DNA from: Mytilisepta virgata
Taxonomy: Eukaryota; Mollusca; Bivalvia; Mytilida; Mytilidae
Direction: 5' to 3'
DNA: 64,000 nt
NCBI GenBank assembly: GCA_028015205.1
Contig: CM051519.1
Coordinates: 39,103,979-39,167,978, forward strand
Under the pieces are notes generated by a model. That model searched no databases. It was not told where the DNA came from and saw only the letters and a list, made by a program, of their open reading frames with translations. A program made the translations under genes and the position numbers. Shown here one piece after another: positions 32,101 through 44,200 of the stretch; within the stretch, counting starts at the first letter, position 1; each line of letters begins with the position of its first letter.

Positions 32101-33041
32101 CCAGTATCAACTTTAAACTTAATGTTCCTACCTTGAACTTTGTATGTTGTAAAGCATTCATCTCCGACAATTTCCGTTTTCCTCTTTTCGGTGACGCTTC
32201 CAACGAAGAATTCGTCCTGATCGGAATCACTATTTGATTCGTATTCCTCCAACCCGTGTACTTTCCTTTTGGATCTGCAACATTTTTGAAAGTGATTCAA
32301 TTTATTACATTTTCGGCACTTTTTTCCATAAGCAGGACAATTTCGCTTTTCATGTTGCATTCCGCATTTTCCGCAATTGAATTTTTGATCTTCCTTTCTT
32401 CTTTGTTGTTGATTTTGGTAACGTGGTCTTCTTTTTAATGCATGCACAGTTTCCTCTTCTTTTAATGTTTTTATTTGTCGTTTAGATTCCTCGTCTGCTC
32501 GGCAAACAATTATTGCCTTTGCGAGTGTTAGTTCGTCATCTCTGAGTAATCTTTCCTTCACTCTTTCTGAGTTTGTCCCACATACAATGCGATCACGTAC
32601 AAGTTCTTCAGTTATGGCTCCAAACGCACAATTTTGTGTCATATTCCTTAAATCAGTCACAAATTGATCTATTGACTCTGATTTTCCTTGTACTCTTGTG
32701 TTAAATTTGTAACGTTCCATAGTTACATTTTTTCTCGGTATGCAATATCTTTCAAAGTGCATGAAAAGTGGTGCAATTTTCCCTTTGTCTCCTTCCTGGA
32801 TGTTAAAGGTGTTGAAAATGTCCCGGCCTTCCTGTCCGATCACATAAAGCAACGCTTTGCATCTATCCTTTTCATCCGCTTCGCTCATAGCCACATCTAA
32901 GTATAACTCCATTGTCTGACGCCATTTCTTCCATCTTTCTGCCATATTTCCGTCACTGGAAAAGTTCATTTCAGGAGGCTGTTTTAAATGGGCTTCCATG
33001 TTTTTTGTTTCGATGCCTTCGCCAAACAATAGTCTTAACAT
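29199..33041 (-). CDS. Gypsy-B gag-pol polyprotein
   Basis: 1280 codons in one frame. Domains in order: gag (residues about 15-210); two zinc knuckles (CGKCGMQHEKRNC and CRKCNKLNHFQKCC, about 223-260); protease with the intact motif VDTGVQVNILPS (about 315); RT with MPFGI and active site DIDDII (about 545-610); RNase H (SCDASKSGLGAVL, about 730); integrase with the HLG..KT...H/C finger and catalytic Asp, Asp, Glu (TDLFHW, RSDSGSQY, GLAEKY, about 960-1110); a short basic C-terminus. No separate ORF3 or env. The start could be Met 1 (33041) or Met 15; the second gives a more usual gag start. The fused gag-pol frame and DTGxQVN protease are typical of the K02A2.6-like/Mag-side Gypsy lineages. 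Confidence 0.95.
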   Translation of the reverse strand: MLRLLFGEGIETKNMEAHLKQPPEMNFSSDGNMAERWKKWRQTMELYLDVAMSEADEKDRCKALLYVIGQEGRDIFNTFNIQEGDKGKIAPLFMHFERYCIPRKNVTMERYKFNTRVQGKSESIDQFVTDLRNMTQNCAFGAITEELVRDRIVCGTNSERVKERLLRDDELTLAKAIIVCRADEESKRQIKTLKEEETVHALKRRPRYQNQQQRRKEDQKFNCGKCGMQHEKRNCPAYGKKCRKCNKLNHFQKCCRSKRKVHGLEEYESNSDSDQDEFFVGSVTEKRKTEIVGDECFTTYKVQGRNIKFKVDTGVQVNILPSTIFDKLSHVKLMSTKTTLTSYSGDKLKVQGKCQLKLQDKQFDFFVTETEQSPLLGLKASKDLGLIQVIMTVKPEQNPIKAFPKVFNGLGCLEKPYHIEINKSIQPVVNAPRNIPAALRKNLKETLKEMEEKHVIRKVDEPTDWVNSLVVVKKPKSDKLRVCLDPRSLNVAIKREFYQLPTIEDITTRMYGAKWFSKVDCNQGYWQLKLDAESQLLTTFNSPFGRYCFMRMPFGIRSAQEVYQKRMSQIFENIEGVETDIDDIIIWGQTEEEHDRRLETVLRKCEEVGLTLNPEKCQFKMREVTYIGHVLSKDGIRPDPEKIKAIKDMPAPIDKKGVQRLLGTVNYIAKFVPNMSTITEPIRQLLKDETQFIWTHEQKSAFERIKDILTKDTVLTYFDVTKPVKVSCDASKSGLGAVLLQDDKPVAFASRSMTETETRYANIEKELLAILFALERFHQYTYGKHVLVESDHKPLEAIVKKPLANTPPRLQRMLLRLQTYDFSVNYKPGKLMFVPDMLSRAYIKDDRENISDDIECFINMVIKSMPVSDKKIEEIKDETGKDDKYDVPNKINEYWNCKVELTEYKGIVLKGEKIVIPTSLRDEMLKRLHESHLGIEKTKKLARDFIYWPGINGQIYDMITKCGICLEHRNSKQKEPMIPSEIPEIPWHTVGTDLFHWNGSDYLIVVDYYSRYFEIAKLENISAKTVITHFKSIFARHGIPTKIRSDSGSQYTSAEFQKFATTWNFEHTTSSPYHQQSNGLAEKYVNIAKTLLDKAKADEKDPYIALLDYRNTPINDVSSPAQLLMNRRLRGKLPATQKQLTPKVPNIRTTRQKMKINKIKQKNYYDRHAKNQQKFRKGQTVRYQDNNRWKPAIITDQHDQPRSYTIQTPHGNMYRRNTKHIIKTNENFENVSLDDEIPFEHSNEDTNIVKENHSNNSEEHYTTRSGRTVRPPIRYKDYVN

Positions 33042-33047
33042 TCACGA

Positions 33048-33067
33048 GTTGTTTACACCTGACACCA
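33048..33067 (-). promoter_or_regulatory. Gypsy-B primer binding site
   Basis: On the minus strand the sequence right after the 5' LTR reads TGGTGTCAGGTGT, matching 12 of 13 bases of the complement of a tRNA-Leu (CAG) 3' end. The match is short, so the tRNA call is tentative. Confidence 0.5.
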
Positions 33068-33283
33068 TGTTGTATTCATCAATTACTTATTGACTGATGA
33101 CTAAATCCATGTAAATTCTAATACTTTAATACTACTCTAAGACATGATTATAACAACTGTTAGAAATCCCCAAGATACAATTATATATTTAATCAGTTAA
33201 ACTGTCACTCAATCCGGTAGGCGGTACTAAGAATAGATGCACGTGTAAAGATAAAGTAAATACAAATGATTGATATCATTACA
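33068..33283 (-). repeat. 5' LTR of Gypsy-B
   Basis: 216 bp, followed on the plus strand by the target duplicate GTAAC. Confidence 0.95.
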
Positions 33284-33659
33284 GTAACTATATATTAAAA
33301 AAATAAAATAATAATAATATTAATAAAACGTTTGTAAAATAAACCACCAAAAAAACCCCCCGCATACGTCAATGAGGACATATACAGCGACCAAATTTGC
33401 AATGAATGAGTGTGGATCCAAGTGGCAGAGCACTAGCAGATTTTCTCGTAGATACTATATCACACCATTTCATTTACTTTCATGTATCTGAATACAAAGT
33501 ATAATGTAATTTGTAACTTTTTTTTCATTTTCTATCTCATTGATTGTATATATGGAGAATATACATATATAATTCAACTATTCTTATATTTTCTGTTATA
33601 TTTCCTAAATTACATTGAATTTATAATTGTATGCTAAATAATATGCACGAATCTCTATT

Positions 33660-34765
33660 AAGAGCAAGAGGACTTAGCACCTGGAACTTTATGCAAAAAT
33701 ATGTACCTATATCATCAACATATCTGCACAAACGCATTTAAACTGAACATAAGTACGGATTCTTAAAAAAATCTAAAGATTTACAGGAATATTTTTCTTC
33801 TAGTGACCCTACCTATTGTAATACCATAGAAACTTTTCATTTTTCTACACTGTATACGACCATACCACATGATAAACTAAAATTCGTTTTTCATGAGCTA
33901 ATTCAACAACGTTTCTGGACTAAACAAGGATTACAGAGATATGTCTATCTGGTATTAGGTAAGGATAAGGATTATTTTGAAAAAAATACACACCGAATCT
34001 ATCAAAAGGTACTATGCGACTGTAATTTCTCATTGACACCGTCGTTGTTGAGTTTGAAGGACATGATTTTCAACAGACGATCGGCATTCCAATGGGGACG
34101 TACTGTGCGCTGCTTTGACCGACCTGTTCTTGTTTTTATATGAGACTAAATTTTTTACAGGGGAAAATTAATCGGAAAGTATAGAAACTAGCCCCGTTCT
34201 TTAATTTCAGTTTCCGCCATATACATGAAGATGACGTTCTGTCATTTAGTAATCCTTACTTTAGGGATTACCTACATTTCGTCTATCCCAGTGAACTTGA
34301 AATTAAAGTCAGCACTGACACATCCACTTCTGCTTCATATCTAGATTTGTTCTTGTACGTAGATAATAATTGTCATCACTCCATAATTTACGGTCGTCAT
34401 CACGAATTAGTCGATACGAAATTTACTAGATTTTACGTCCTTCTGGAATTGACATCTCACTGTACATACCTCTTCACCGGATTTTACTCATTGACAATGT
34501 GACGGGTGCCGTTCACGGAGCAGGATATGCTTACCCTTTCGGAGCACCTGATGTCACTCCTGGTTTTTATTTGAAATGCTATAGTTTCTATGCTGCCTTG
34601 TTCTTTTTTGTTTAGTTTATATGTTTATTACTTTAGTTTTACATGTATCATTATGGTTTTTGTTTGTTGTGTTTCATTCTGTTAGTTTGTCTTTTCCATG
34701 GATTGCGAATTCACGGACGTTTCCCACTGTTTTGAAGCGTCGGTATTCTTTTGCCGATATTTACC
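33660..34765 (+). mobile_element. Degenerate RT element copy
   Basis: Broken frames read HFSTLYTTIPHDKLK (RT motif A side, compare 40786), 'IGIPMGT' in pieces, 'LDLFLY', 'RHEDDVLS'-like remains near 34230, then the family 3' tail (GGATATGCTTACC..TTTCGGAGCACC..). Frameshifts and stops throughout; not functional. Lies just beyond the 3' end of gene B. Confidence 0.75.
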
Positions 34766-35114
34766 TTTCTATAACGTATTTAAAGTTTGTGGTCAAACTA
34801 AAAAAATAATATTTAAGGACTCTTGAACCTTTGTATTTTAAGGCTGTCCTAATTTTAAACGGTAGATTTGAAAATACCTAATTTACAATAATGTCGACAG
34901 TGATATCAAACCACGTTCCAAATTATGTTGATGTCAAATGTATGATTGTTAAATCTAACGGTCTGTAAAGCGGATGCATGTGAAAAATAAGAGTGAGACG
35001 TAAAAAAGACGTATGTCTAGATGCTTAACCAATTCCATAATATTTGTATGATTCTGTTTGCATGAGTTGCTAACGAACATAATAAATTAAAAATACAAAT
35101 CATACCAAAATTAC

Positions 35115-35235
35115 CTGTATGCCCTACATATATGCCTGTACTTCTTGCAAAGAAAAAGTCCAATGATCGTTAATAAACCAAAGCCGACACCAATAAAAAT
35201 CTAGGTAATGTTATTTTGGGTTGATTCATCATTGT
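35115..35235 (-). CDS. VWDE-like: Gene B last visible exon: stop codon then membrane-helix frame
   Basis: Acceptor TTTTATAG|AC completes an Asp codon carried from the previous exon. Eleven codons follow (ending QNNIT) and then TAG at 35203-35201. Without the stop the same frame gives 18 hydrophobic residues, then CKKYRH, a stop-transfer pattern, and a donor ACAG|GTAATT at 35115. The exon is therefore best read as an ancestral transmembrane exon with a nonsense codon at the membrane boundary. Further cytosolic exons to the left were not found. Confidence 0.6.
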
Positions 35236-38200
35236 CTATAAAAAGGAAAATAACAGTAACATCAAAATAATTCTTAATTCTTATAAAAAAAATCAACAAA
35301 ATAGGTGGAGGTCTATGTTCATACAGTTTAACAATTAAGAATTTGCTTTACATTTCATAATTTTTGATAATTTTCTTTTCGTTGAAATTTAAAATACATT
35401 TTGTATAAAATGAATGTTACATAAATTTACACTTTCATCCCATAAATCTATATCTTAAATTAAAATCGTTATTCTTTGCATTTTACTTTGTAATACCAAC
35501 GAAAATTGAATCAAACTGAGTTTCGTGAAATATATTTCAATTCCTTCAACAAGGTGTAGATAATTTATATATGAAATTAAAGATGGGGTAGTCATCATCA
35601 TGATCATTGAGACAATATCCCAGACACTGAACGAGATAACACATATTACCTCTTGTAGGGTCTCAATATATTCTTGTAAGGGTCTATATAATATCCTACC
35701 TCCTAAGCTTTCTGTCGTGTCATCGGGACATGTTTCCTAAAAATTACACGTAGAATCACATATTTCATGTAAAAAGGAAGTAGTTTTATAAATTACAGTT
35801 CATCATGCTTTGAAAGATAGAATTAATTCATGTACTTTGAGATGTTGGTTTACAATCTCAAAACCATTTTTGAACTTGATAAAATATCCTATCACGAAAA
35901 TGATACATTCAGATACATTAATGTGAATTATAAATACTGTTACAATACGCCAACAATAAATTTACAATAAATACATTAATAAAGTCGTGAAGTGCTGAAT
36001 TTTCATCTCAATAAATCAAAAATGGCATACAAATAATCTCACACAACAGCAGTATTTTAATTTTACTGCTTTCACCATTGTAACCCATAGACAGTTTTTG
36101 CCTTTCCAGACATAACTCTTTTGCTTATTTTGACACTTGAATTTGCTAAACAATACTTTTTCAGCTTCCCATATTTTAACAATTCTACGAAATATGTGCA
36201 TCGAAATACATATCATAGGATGCTTATACATTGTTTGTACATGTATCATACCAGAAATATACAGTAAACGCTGGTTGCATTACATCGGTGGCACCTCTCA
36301 TCAATAATAATCAGGGTAACAGCATCACCAAAATTCGATCCATCGTACGACAAGCTTATATCATATCCTAGCGGGACATTCCGTTTAGTAGACCTTTTTC
36401 TTCTGAAATTTCTGACATTTTGCACAGTTAGTGCGCACGAAATCATAAATGAGTTCCTGTATGTTGCTTGATGAACCAATCCATCATTTGTTAGGTAACG
36501 TTTGGAATCATTATTTATCATCTATTGAGAAATAGATAAACATAAGGGGTTGGATAGCAATTTGTGTCATGTTTAGTACGGAGAAAATACAACGATTTTC
36601 GTTAATTTTATACGCTACAAATGTAGTAAAGCATAGTGTTACTAATACGGAGAAAATAAAACGATTTTCTTTATCTTTTCTGAAGCGGAATGTTGATTTT
36701 ATAGGAATCTTTTTAGTGCTAATAATGTCAACCACAGTCCTATCTGATGTTCTTTTACACAAAATATTCTTTGAAATTATAATTGATGCGATTTACGATA
36801 GAAATAAACAATAAATGGTGACGATGTTCTGCTGTGTACTTTGACCAGTTGTTGGCATGATACGGGTTATGTTCTTTTCCTATAATGTATGATTGCATGA
36901 TACTAAACCCCTAACGGGAGGGATTCTGGCTGATTTTCTATATGATATAGATATCAGTAACTGCCAGTCCTTTGTTAATATTTATTGATCATTGTCATTT
37001 TGCTTTATAGTTTGTGTGTATCACAGTGTGTTTGTTTATTCCACATTGGCTAGAGGTATAAGGGGAGGGATTTAGATCTCACAAAACATGTTTAACCCCG
37101 CCGATTTTCTGCGCCTGTCCCAAGTCAGGAACCTCTAGCCTTTGTTAGTCTTGTGTGGTATTTGAATTTTGGTTAATTTTTATGTTTCGGAGTTTAGTGT
37201 GACGTCCATTTTGCTGAACTAGTATACATTATTGTTTAGGGGCCACCTGAAGCCCGCCTCAGGGTGCAGGATTTTCTCGCTGCAATGAATACCCATTGGT
37301 AGCCTTGAGCTGTTTTCTGCTCTTTGGTCGGGTTGTTGTCTCTTTGACACATTCCCAGTTTCAATTCTCTATTATATTCGATTGCATTTTTCTAGTCTAT
37401 TCAGTGTTTGCAAATTCCAGTAAGCATAAAACAACATATAATTAAACATCGGATTGAGGTCGATTTTTATTGGGCAAAACCCTTGCATGTATTTTCATTA
37501 TTTTTCCATTGAATAATTTAATGAGAGGGATATTAAGAGCTATAATTACACAGAAAGACAATACCTCAAATATGTGCAGTTTGCACCAAATAATGTTTGA
37601 ATGAAAGATTCCAAGCACATTTGTTCTTTTGCAGTTTCTTTTTGTAGTAGAACAAATGCTATTTGAGGGAATACCTATATTCATTGGCGAGGACCTCTTA
37701 TCCACTGAGCAATCAGCTCCAATGTATTCCTGGTCACAAACACAAAAACCTGTAAAAATGTACTGAATAAGTGAATCCTGTTACATGTATATTCTGACGA
37801 ATTTATTGGTTGTTAAAAAGAACAACACGAAGAAGAGATATTATTTTGTTTTTATATTGGTTTCAAGACATAGTCCCAAAAACATGCGAGACAAGCAGTA
37901 ATGGATATCTCGAATGATGCCTCTGCTGGTGGACCCTTGGTCCCCGAGGGTATTCGCCAACCCAGTCGTCAGACTTGTCTGACATGATTATTCATTGATT
38001 TGTTATAGATATTACCAGTATTTAACAAAATTAAAAAATAATAGAAATACTAAGGGTTCATTCCTTGTATTGCACATGGTAGATCTCCTTAGCTGAAATT
38101 TGGATTCCTATTTCGGTATTTTTGGTTGAGTACTTCTTGTTTAATATAAGTTTGGTTTTTGGTCTTCCAAATGTTTCGGTTTTAATGCTGCTGATGAGAG

Positions 38201-41200
38201 GTAACTCCTTGAAATGCGTCGTATACAGCATAGTATAAATTTACTATATCTAATATTAGTATCTTTGGATTGTTATTTTACTCATGTTTTTGAATTATTT
38301 CATTTTTGCTTTTCACCAATATCCCTTGTGTTGAAATCAATCTGAGGAGCAAGTGAACTAATTTGATTCGGAAGTCTGTTATAGTTATCATAAGCTTTCC
38401 TTTAATACTCTTATCCTCTGAAACATCAGGACTAAAATTTGATGAAATGACCATTGGGTGGGATTCTTTTATATTTATTTTTAAGGTCCATGACCTTTGA
38501 CCGTATTCTAAAAGAAAGCAATATATTTATTTTTTTCTCTTCTCTGAAACTGTTCAGGACTGACAATATTGACTATCAAAATATACATGTATGAAGGGAT
38601 TTTCTTTTATTTGGTGAATCCCGTTGATTTTCTTTTAAATGAAAAAATCGATAAATTGCGTTAAAAGGCATTGCATAAATGTTATTGAAATCTGTTGTAA
38701 AATCGTGTACTATGTATGGAACAATTACACCGAGCAATTTAATTAGACAAATGAATTAATAAAGTACACATGTACACATGTTCATATCATTAGAAGTTCA
38801 AAAGAAGACTATCATAAATGATATATTACCTGATACACACTTTCCATTATTGCTGCAGTTGTTTTCACAAAGAAGGCTAGTAATATACTCAAAATATGTT
38901 TGTGTCCCATTACCGACATGTTGATATAAAAGTGTTTCATTTCGCATCACCTCGGTAATAACATACATCAAAATTGCTGTAACAGTATCATTCAGAAATG
39001 AAGTATCTCCAGTAATCTGAATAAATATAAAATAAGGAAATTCACTGTTATTCAAGAAAACAGAAACTGAATATATTTAAAACCATTATTACAATCTAAA
39101 TATTTTTGTGTTTGAAATTTTAGGGATAACAGGTATCCGTCAATGATACGCGGTCCATAGGATCGAAGTTGGAAAAATAATAATTATATTTATGGGTTAT
39201 CTTGTAAAATTTCAATATAAAAAGAGCAATAAAACATCCTCTAAAAACAGTTCTCCATAAAATCAGTAGAAAAGTGACAAAAACTTAAAAATCATTTTAC
39301 TGGTCTTGGTTTGAGACGGGCAAAGTCAGAATGTGTTAAGGTTAAATATGTTTATGAGTCATCTTAGGATCTGCCTAAGTATTTTCGGAGAATACTAATA
39401 TATCTTTTTGTAGGTGCTGATTATAAAGTAATTCTCACTTATTTCTTATGACGAAGATAAAAGTAACAAGAGGCTCTCAAGAGCCTGAATCGCTCACCTG
39501 ACAAACAATGCACTATAAACTAAATTAATATATTAATGTTTGTTGTAAATTAAACTGAGTATTAAAGGTCACGTAAAATGCTGAAAATACCTTTAAAAGC
39601 CTTTCAAGAACCTCTGGAAAGAAATGGGCATGAGTTCTCCCTACGCTTGATTAAGATACAGTCATGGTCAATCTGATGATTCACAATACAAAATACAAGC
39701 TTTAATTCATCTTCAAATACAAGTATAAATCTTTTGGTCTATATGTTGTCTTCGTTTTTAAAATGTTTGAAAGAAGTTATGTAAAAATTGTGGGTTAAGG
39801 CTTTTTATTGTACTTGAAAAGGAAATATTGCAGGAACAATCATGCTAAGTTTCATCCAAATCCCCCTAATAGTTTCTGAGGAGAAGATGTTTGAAAATTT
39901 TTAACAACGACGATGACAGACACCAAGTGATGGCAATTAAAAGCTCACATATTATGAAGTTTAATCAATGTTATACAACATTCTCATCATCACCATTCAC
40001 CAAGGATACCATGTTTACTTTAAAAACCAAATATTGTTGAAATCCGAACAAGTGTAAAAAATGGCGGGAAAATGGCCGTCCAAAACAAACTTTCATCATC
40101 ACCATTCAACTCGGGATACCATGTTTGCCTTGAAAGTAGCTTTCATCTTCATTTTATTTCTATAATTCAGGAAAAAATAGCAAAAAACAGCATTTTGACC
40201 CCTATGTTCTATTTTTAGTAAGGGCAGACATGTTTTTCGACCAATCAAAAATCCAAGCATTAACTTTTTGCAGGATACCCTAAGGAACAATCCTACCAAG
40301 TTTCATTTGATTTTGAATAGTAGTTTCAGAGAAGAAGATTTTTTAAATAATAACATAAAAAAGCCAAAAATGTCAAAAAAGGGCAATAACTCTAACATCA
40401 GTTGACAGATTTTCACGAAAATCAGCACACAGGTAGCTCTCATCATGCTGAACACTTTCAACCTGCAGAATTTGCTGTAACCTAATGATTTTTGAGATAT
40501 TTGCGAAAAACTGTTGTTTGACCCCTATGTTCTATTTTTAGTAACAGTGGCCATGTTTATCAAGGAAAGGTACATAGCTGGATCATCATCATGTTCCACC
40601 AAGGAGCTGTCAGTTCACCTCACAAAGATATTGTCTGCAGTGAAAGAGGGACAACAGGCATGTTGTGATACCATCTATTCCCGTAGTGGTATCAATCATA
40701 TGTGGATACTTAAAAATTCTAAAGATTTACTTGACAACTTTAAATCGCGCAGTTTTTCAGAAATCAGTTCTATTAAAACTTTTGACTTTTCAACCCTTTA
40801 CACTACTTTACCCCATGATAAACTCAAATCTCGTTTAAAGGGACTGATTCATAAAGCTTTTAATGATTCACGCAACTTTGTTGTATTAGGCTACAATTCC
40901 ACATATTTTTCTAAAACATCTCCAAAAAACAAAACATGCTACATTGAAAAACAGGTTTGCGACATGCTTGATTTCCTCATTGATAACATATTTGTCACGT
41001 TTGGAGGAGCGATTTTTCAACAACAAATCGGCATTCCAATGGGTACTAATTGTGCCCCTCTCCTCGCCGATTTGTTCTTATATTCCTATGAGACAGAGTT
41101 TCTGCAGAACCTCGTGAGGAATAAACGTATGAAAGATGCTAAATCTTTTAATTTCACATATAGATATATTGATGATGTTTTGTCCATGAACAATCCTTCT

Positions 41201-44200
41201 TTTGCTCAATGGCTTCCATTGATATATCCACCAGAACTCGAAATTAAAGAAACTACAGAAACAACTTGTACAGCATCCTTTCTAGACCTTCATCTCGAAT
41301 TTGACAGTAGTGGTAAACTAAGCACCAAGATATACGATAAAAGAGACGATTTTGATTTTAAAATTATAAATTTTCCTTACCTATGCAGCAATATCCCAAC
41401 ATCTCCTGCATATGGTGTTTATATTTCTCAATTGATACGTTACGCTAGAGCATGTTCCAACTACTCTGATTTCCTTGAACGCCATAAACATCTGCGTGAC
41501 AGACTTCTTAGCCAGGAATACGAGGAAATGCGTCTAAAAAGGTCTCTTACGAAATTCTTTTTCAAATACCAAGATTTGGTTGAAAAATATTCAGTATCTT
41601 CTACTACTATCATTGAAGATTGTTTTTTATAACTTATCTTGGTGTTTTGTTTCTACTTTACCAACTTTGACATCAGCATATCTATGTTGATTACCACCAC
41701 TGGTACTTTTATGCCGTAATGGAAGCGGGAGGTTTGGCGCGCTGTAAAACCTAGATTCAACCCACCATTTCTTTTGAAATGCCTGTACCAAGTCAGGACC
41801 ATTACGGTTGCAATTTTCCAGTGGTGTGATACCAGTTTTGTCACACGTCTTATGGACTTGCGAGTTTTGTTAATACTGTTATGTACCTTATTTTCGAAGG
41901 ATCAAAAATCAAAGCCTAAACTTTGTGCAGGATACCCTAAGGAACAATCATGCTAAGTTTTATCCAAATCCATGCACTAGTTTCAGAGGAGAAGATTTTT
42001 GAAATAATAACATAAAAAAATGAGTTTTTACCTGAAACAGTTTCAAAACATAAAAAAAAATGTACTTGCAGATTGAGAATCATAAAAAAAACATATATGT
42101 AATCTCTTTGATGAGTATTTAAAAAATTGTGAAGTAATATTGAATTTAACATTTAGTTAGTCAAATAGTTTTTCATTAATATAGTGTTATGCTTGCATTA
42201 TCATGAGCAAAAAGCTTTGAAAAAGGTCACTTTTGAGGCTCTAAGGGGAATAACTCCTAAAAAAATGGTCCTACAACTTTGGCCCTGTGACAGATTTTGC
42301 AGATCTTGATGTGCTAAACAATATGCAATTTGAAAACTTTCACATATCTAATACAGTTTTCAAAAAAATCAAGCTTAAAAAAGCAAAAATTGGAAATAAT
42401 CATAAAAAGGGCAATAACTCCTGTAGGGAATGTTGGATCTTCATCAAAATTTCAAAGCAGATAAATCACAAAGTGCTGATCACCTTTGCTCCAAACAGAA
42501 TTTTGTATCTGTAGCCATTTTTGAGTTATTTACCAAAAACTGCAATTTACCCCTTGTCTATTTTTAGCAACAGCAGCCATGTCTTTTATTATGAATCCAA
42601 AATCCAATCAACAATTTTGTAGCACTCATGCTAAAAAAGAACTATACCAGGTCTGATTACAATTGAACTTATGGTGTCGGAGGAGTAAATGGCTTTCAAT
42701 ATTATGAGGAAAGACTGTAAAAATAGTCAATTTTTATGTTTTAAGGGGGATAACTTCTAAAGGAATGGCCCTACAACTTTGAGCTTGTTACAGATTTTGT
42801 AGATCTTGATGTGCCCAACAATATGCAATTTGAATTTCTCAGATATCTTTTATAGTTTTCAAAATAATGAGTTTAAAAAGTGCAAAATTTGGAAAAAATC
42901 AGGAAAAAGGGTGATAACTCTGAAATGAGTGGTTGGATCTTCTTCAAAATTTCAGGGCAGGTAGATCTTGAGGTGCTGATCACTTTTACCCTATGCCAGA
43001 ATTTTGATATCTGTGACCGTTTCTGACTTATTTGCAAAAAACTGCGATTTACCCCTATGTTCTATTTTTAGCCATGACGGCCATGTTTTTATACGAATCA
43101 AAAATCCAAACAATAGATTTGTAGCACCCATACCAATTAATAACTGTACCAAGTTTGGTTGCAGTTGGACTTATGGTGTTGGAGGAGTTAACGTTTGAAA
43201 AAGTTAACGGACGACGGACGGACGGACGACGGACGGACGACGGACGGACGGACGACGGACGGACGACGGACGCCAAGTGATAGCAATAGCTCACATGACC
43301 CTTCGGGTCAGGTGAGCTAAAAATGAGGATTTTTTCCAAATGTCACTTCTTACATATAAATTGGATTTTTGGAATTTTAAAGTTTTAAAATGAACACTAA
43401 AAAAACTTGAAGGATGAACTCTTTATTTTGACACAATTACAATGTTTAACATCTACATCAATACATATGTTTGTACAAAGTCAGAGGATTTCAAATTTTT
43501 TTTTACAAATGTTCATTACTTCGTGCCAAATTTGGGTAGTATGAACAAAGTATTGACAGACTTTAACACTAGTTTCGTTTGGTTTATGCATCCTCATGAG
43601 AAACATCCGGTTGCTTTAAGGGGGAGGGGATTACGTCTTAATTTCAATATAACCATCAACATACATGTTTAATTTTATTTTTTTACAATATGTATTTAAA
43701 TGATCAAATCACGAAACAGTTTGAAATTATTTTTTAGAATTAGAAAAGATAACTAATGTGGAAATTACGAAAGCGAAAGTCGGTTAGAAGGTTTTTTTAA
43801 TGTTTGCTCGACAGAATTACAAGAAATATATGTTTATAAATTATGTTATATACCGTATATGAATGACGGATTGCTTATAAGGACGATGCTGTTAATCTTA
43901 GGGAAAAATCATTGGTTAAACATGCATTCAGTTGTCACGTCGTCAATTGAAATTGATTGGAAATGAAAAAGATTATCTGAAAAAAAAAGAAATAATAAAA
44001 ATAGGTATAACTTTATATCCATCTATAAAAAGCGGAATAAATATCGAAGATTAGATGAAACTATTATAAGTGAAAAATAACCTTTATATCCATAATACAA
44101 TCTTCTATGTAGGTTGAAACATTTAAATTCGTTGTATGACCATATTCCTCCGAAAGAATTTTGCTGAGAATTTCTTCTGTGCATGCTAGGCGTGCAAGTT

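Larger units (their letters stand above)
28585..33283 (-). mobile_element. Gypsy-B: compact, apparently intact Ty3/Gypsy element
   Basis: 4699 bp between two 216-bp LTRs (28585-28800 and 33068-33283), flanked by the 5-bp duplication GTAAC (28580-28584 and 33284-33288). The LTRs differ at one base by eye (near 28589 / 33072). The element runs on the minus strand: primer site next to the right LTR, one uninterrupted gag-pol frame, and a purine stretch (AGTGGGGGT on the minus strand) next to the left LTR. Intact frame, intact catalytic motifs and near-identical LTRs indicate a very recent, potentially mobile copy. Confidence 0.95.
39472..43325. repeat. Old dispersed repeat with inverted ends, containing an RT insertion
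   Basis: The left end reads AAGAGGCTCTCAAGAGCC then GCTCACCTG; the right end reads GGGTCAGGTGAGCTAAAAA: the GCTCACCTGA/TCAGGTGAGC ends are inverted. Inside are diverged direct repeats built on 'CCCCTATGTTCTATTTTTAG', 'GGATACCCTAAGGAACAATC' and 'AGGGCAATAACTC'. The right side ends with a GGAC/GACG microsatellite. The RT-coding piece (about 40557-41890) interrupts this repeat. Confidence 0.65.

Noticed and set aside
40514..40556. N-terminal 14 codons of the RT frame
   Set aside because: They begin at TTG and belong to the flanking older repeat, not to the RT.
43206..43275. GGAC/GACG run as a CRISPR-like array
   Set aside because: Simple microsatellite with no spacers, in a eukaryotic repeat.
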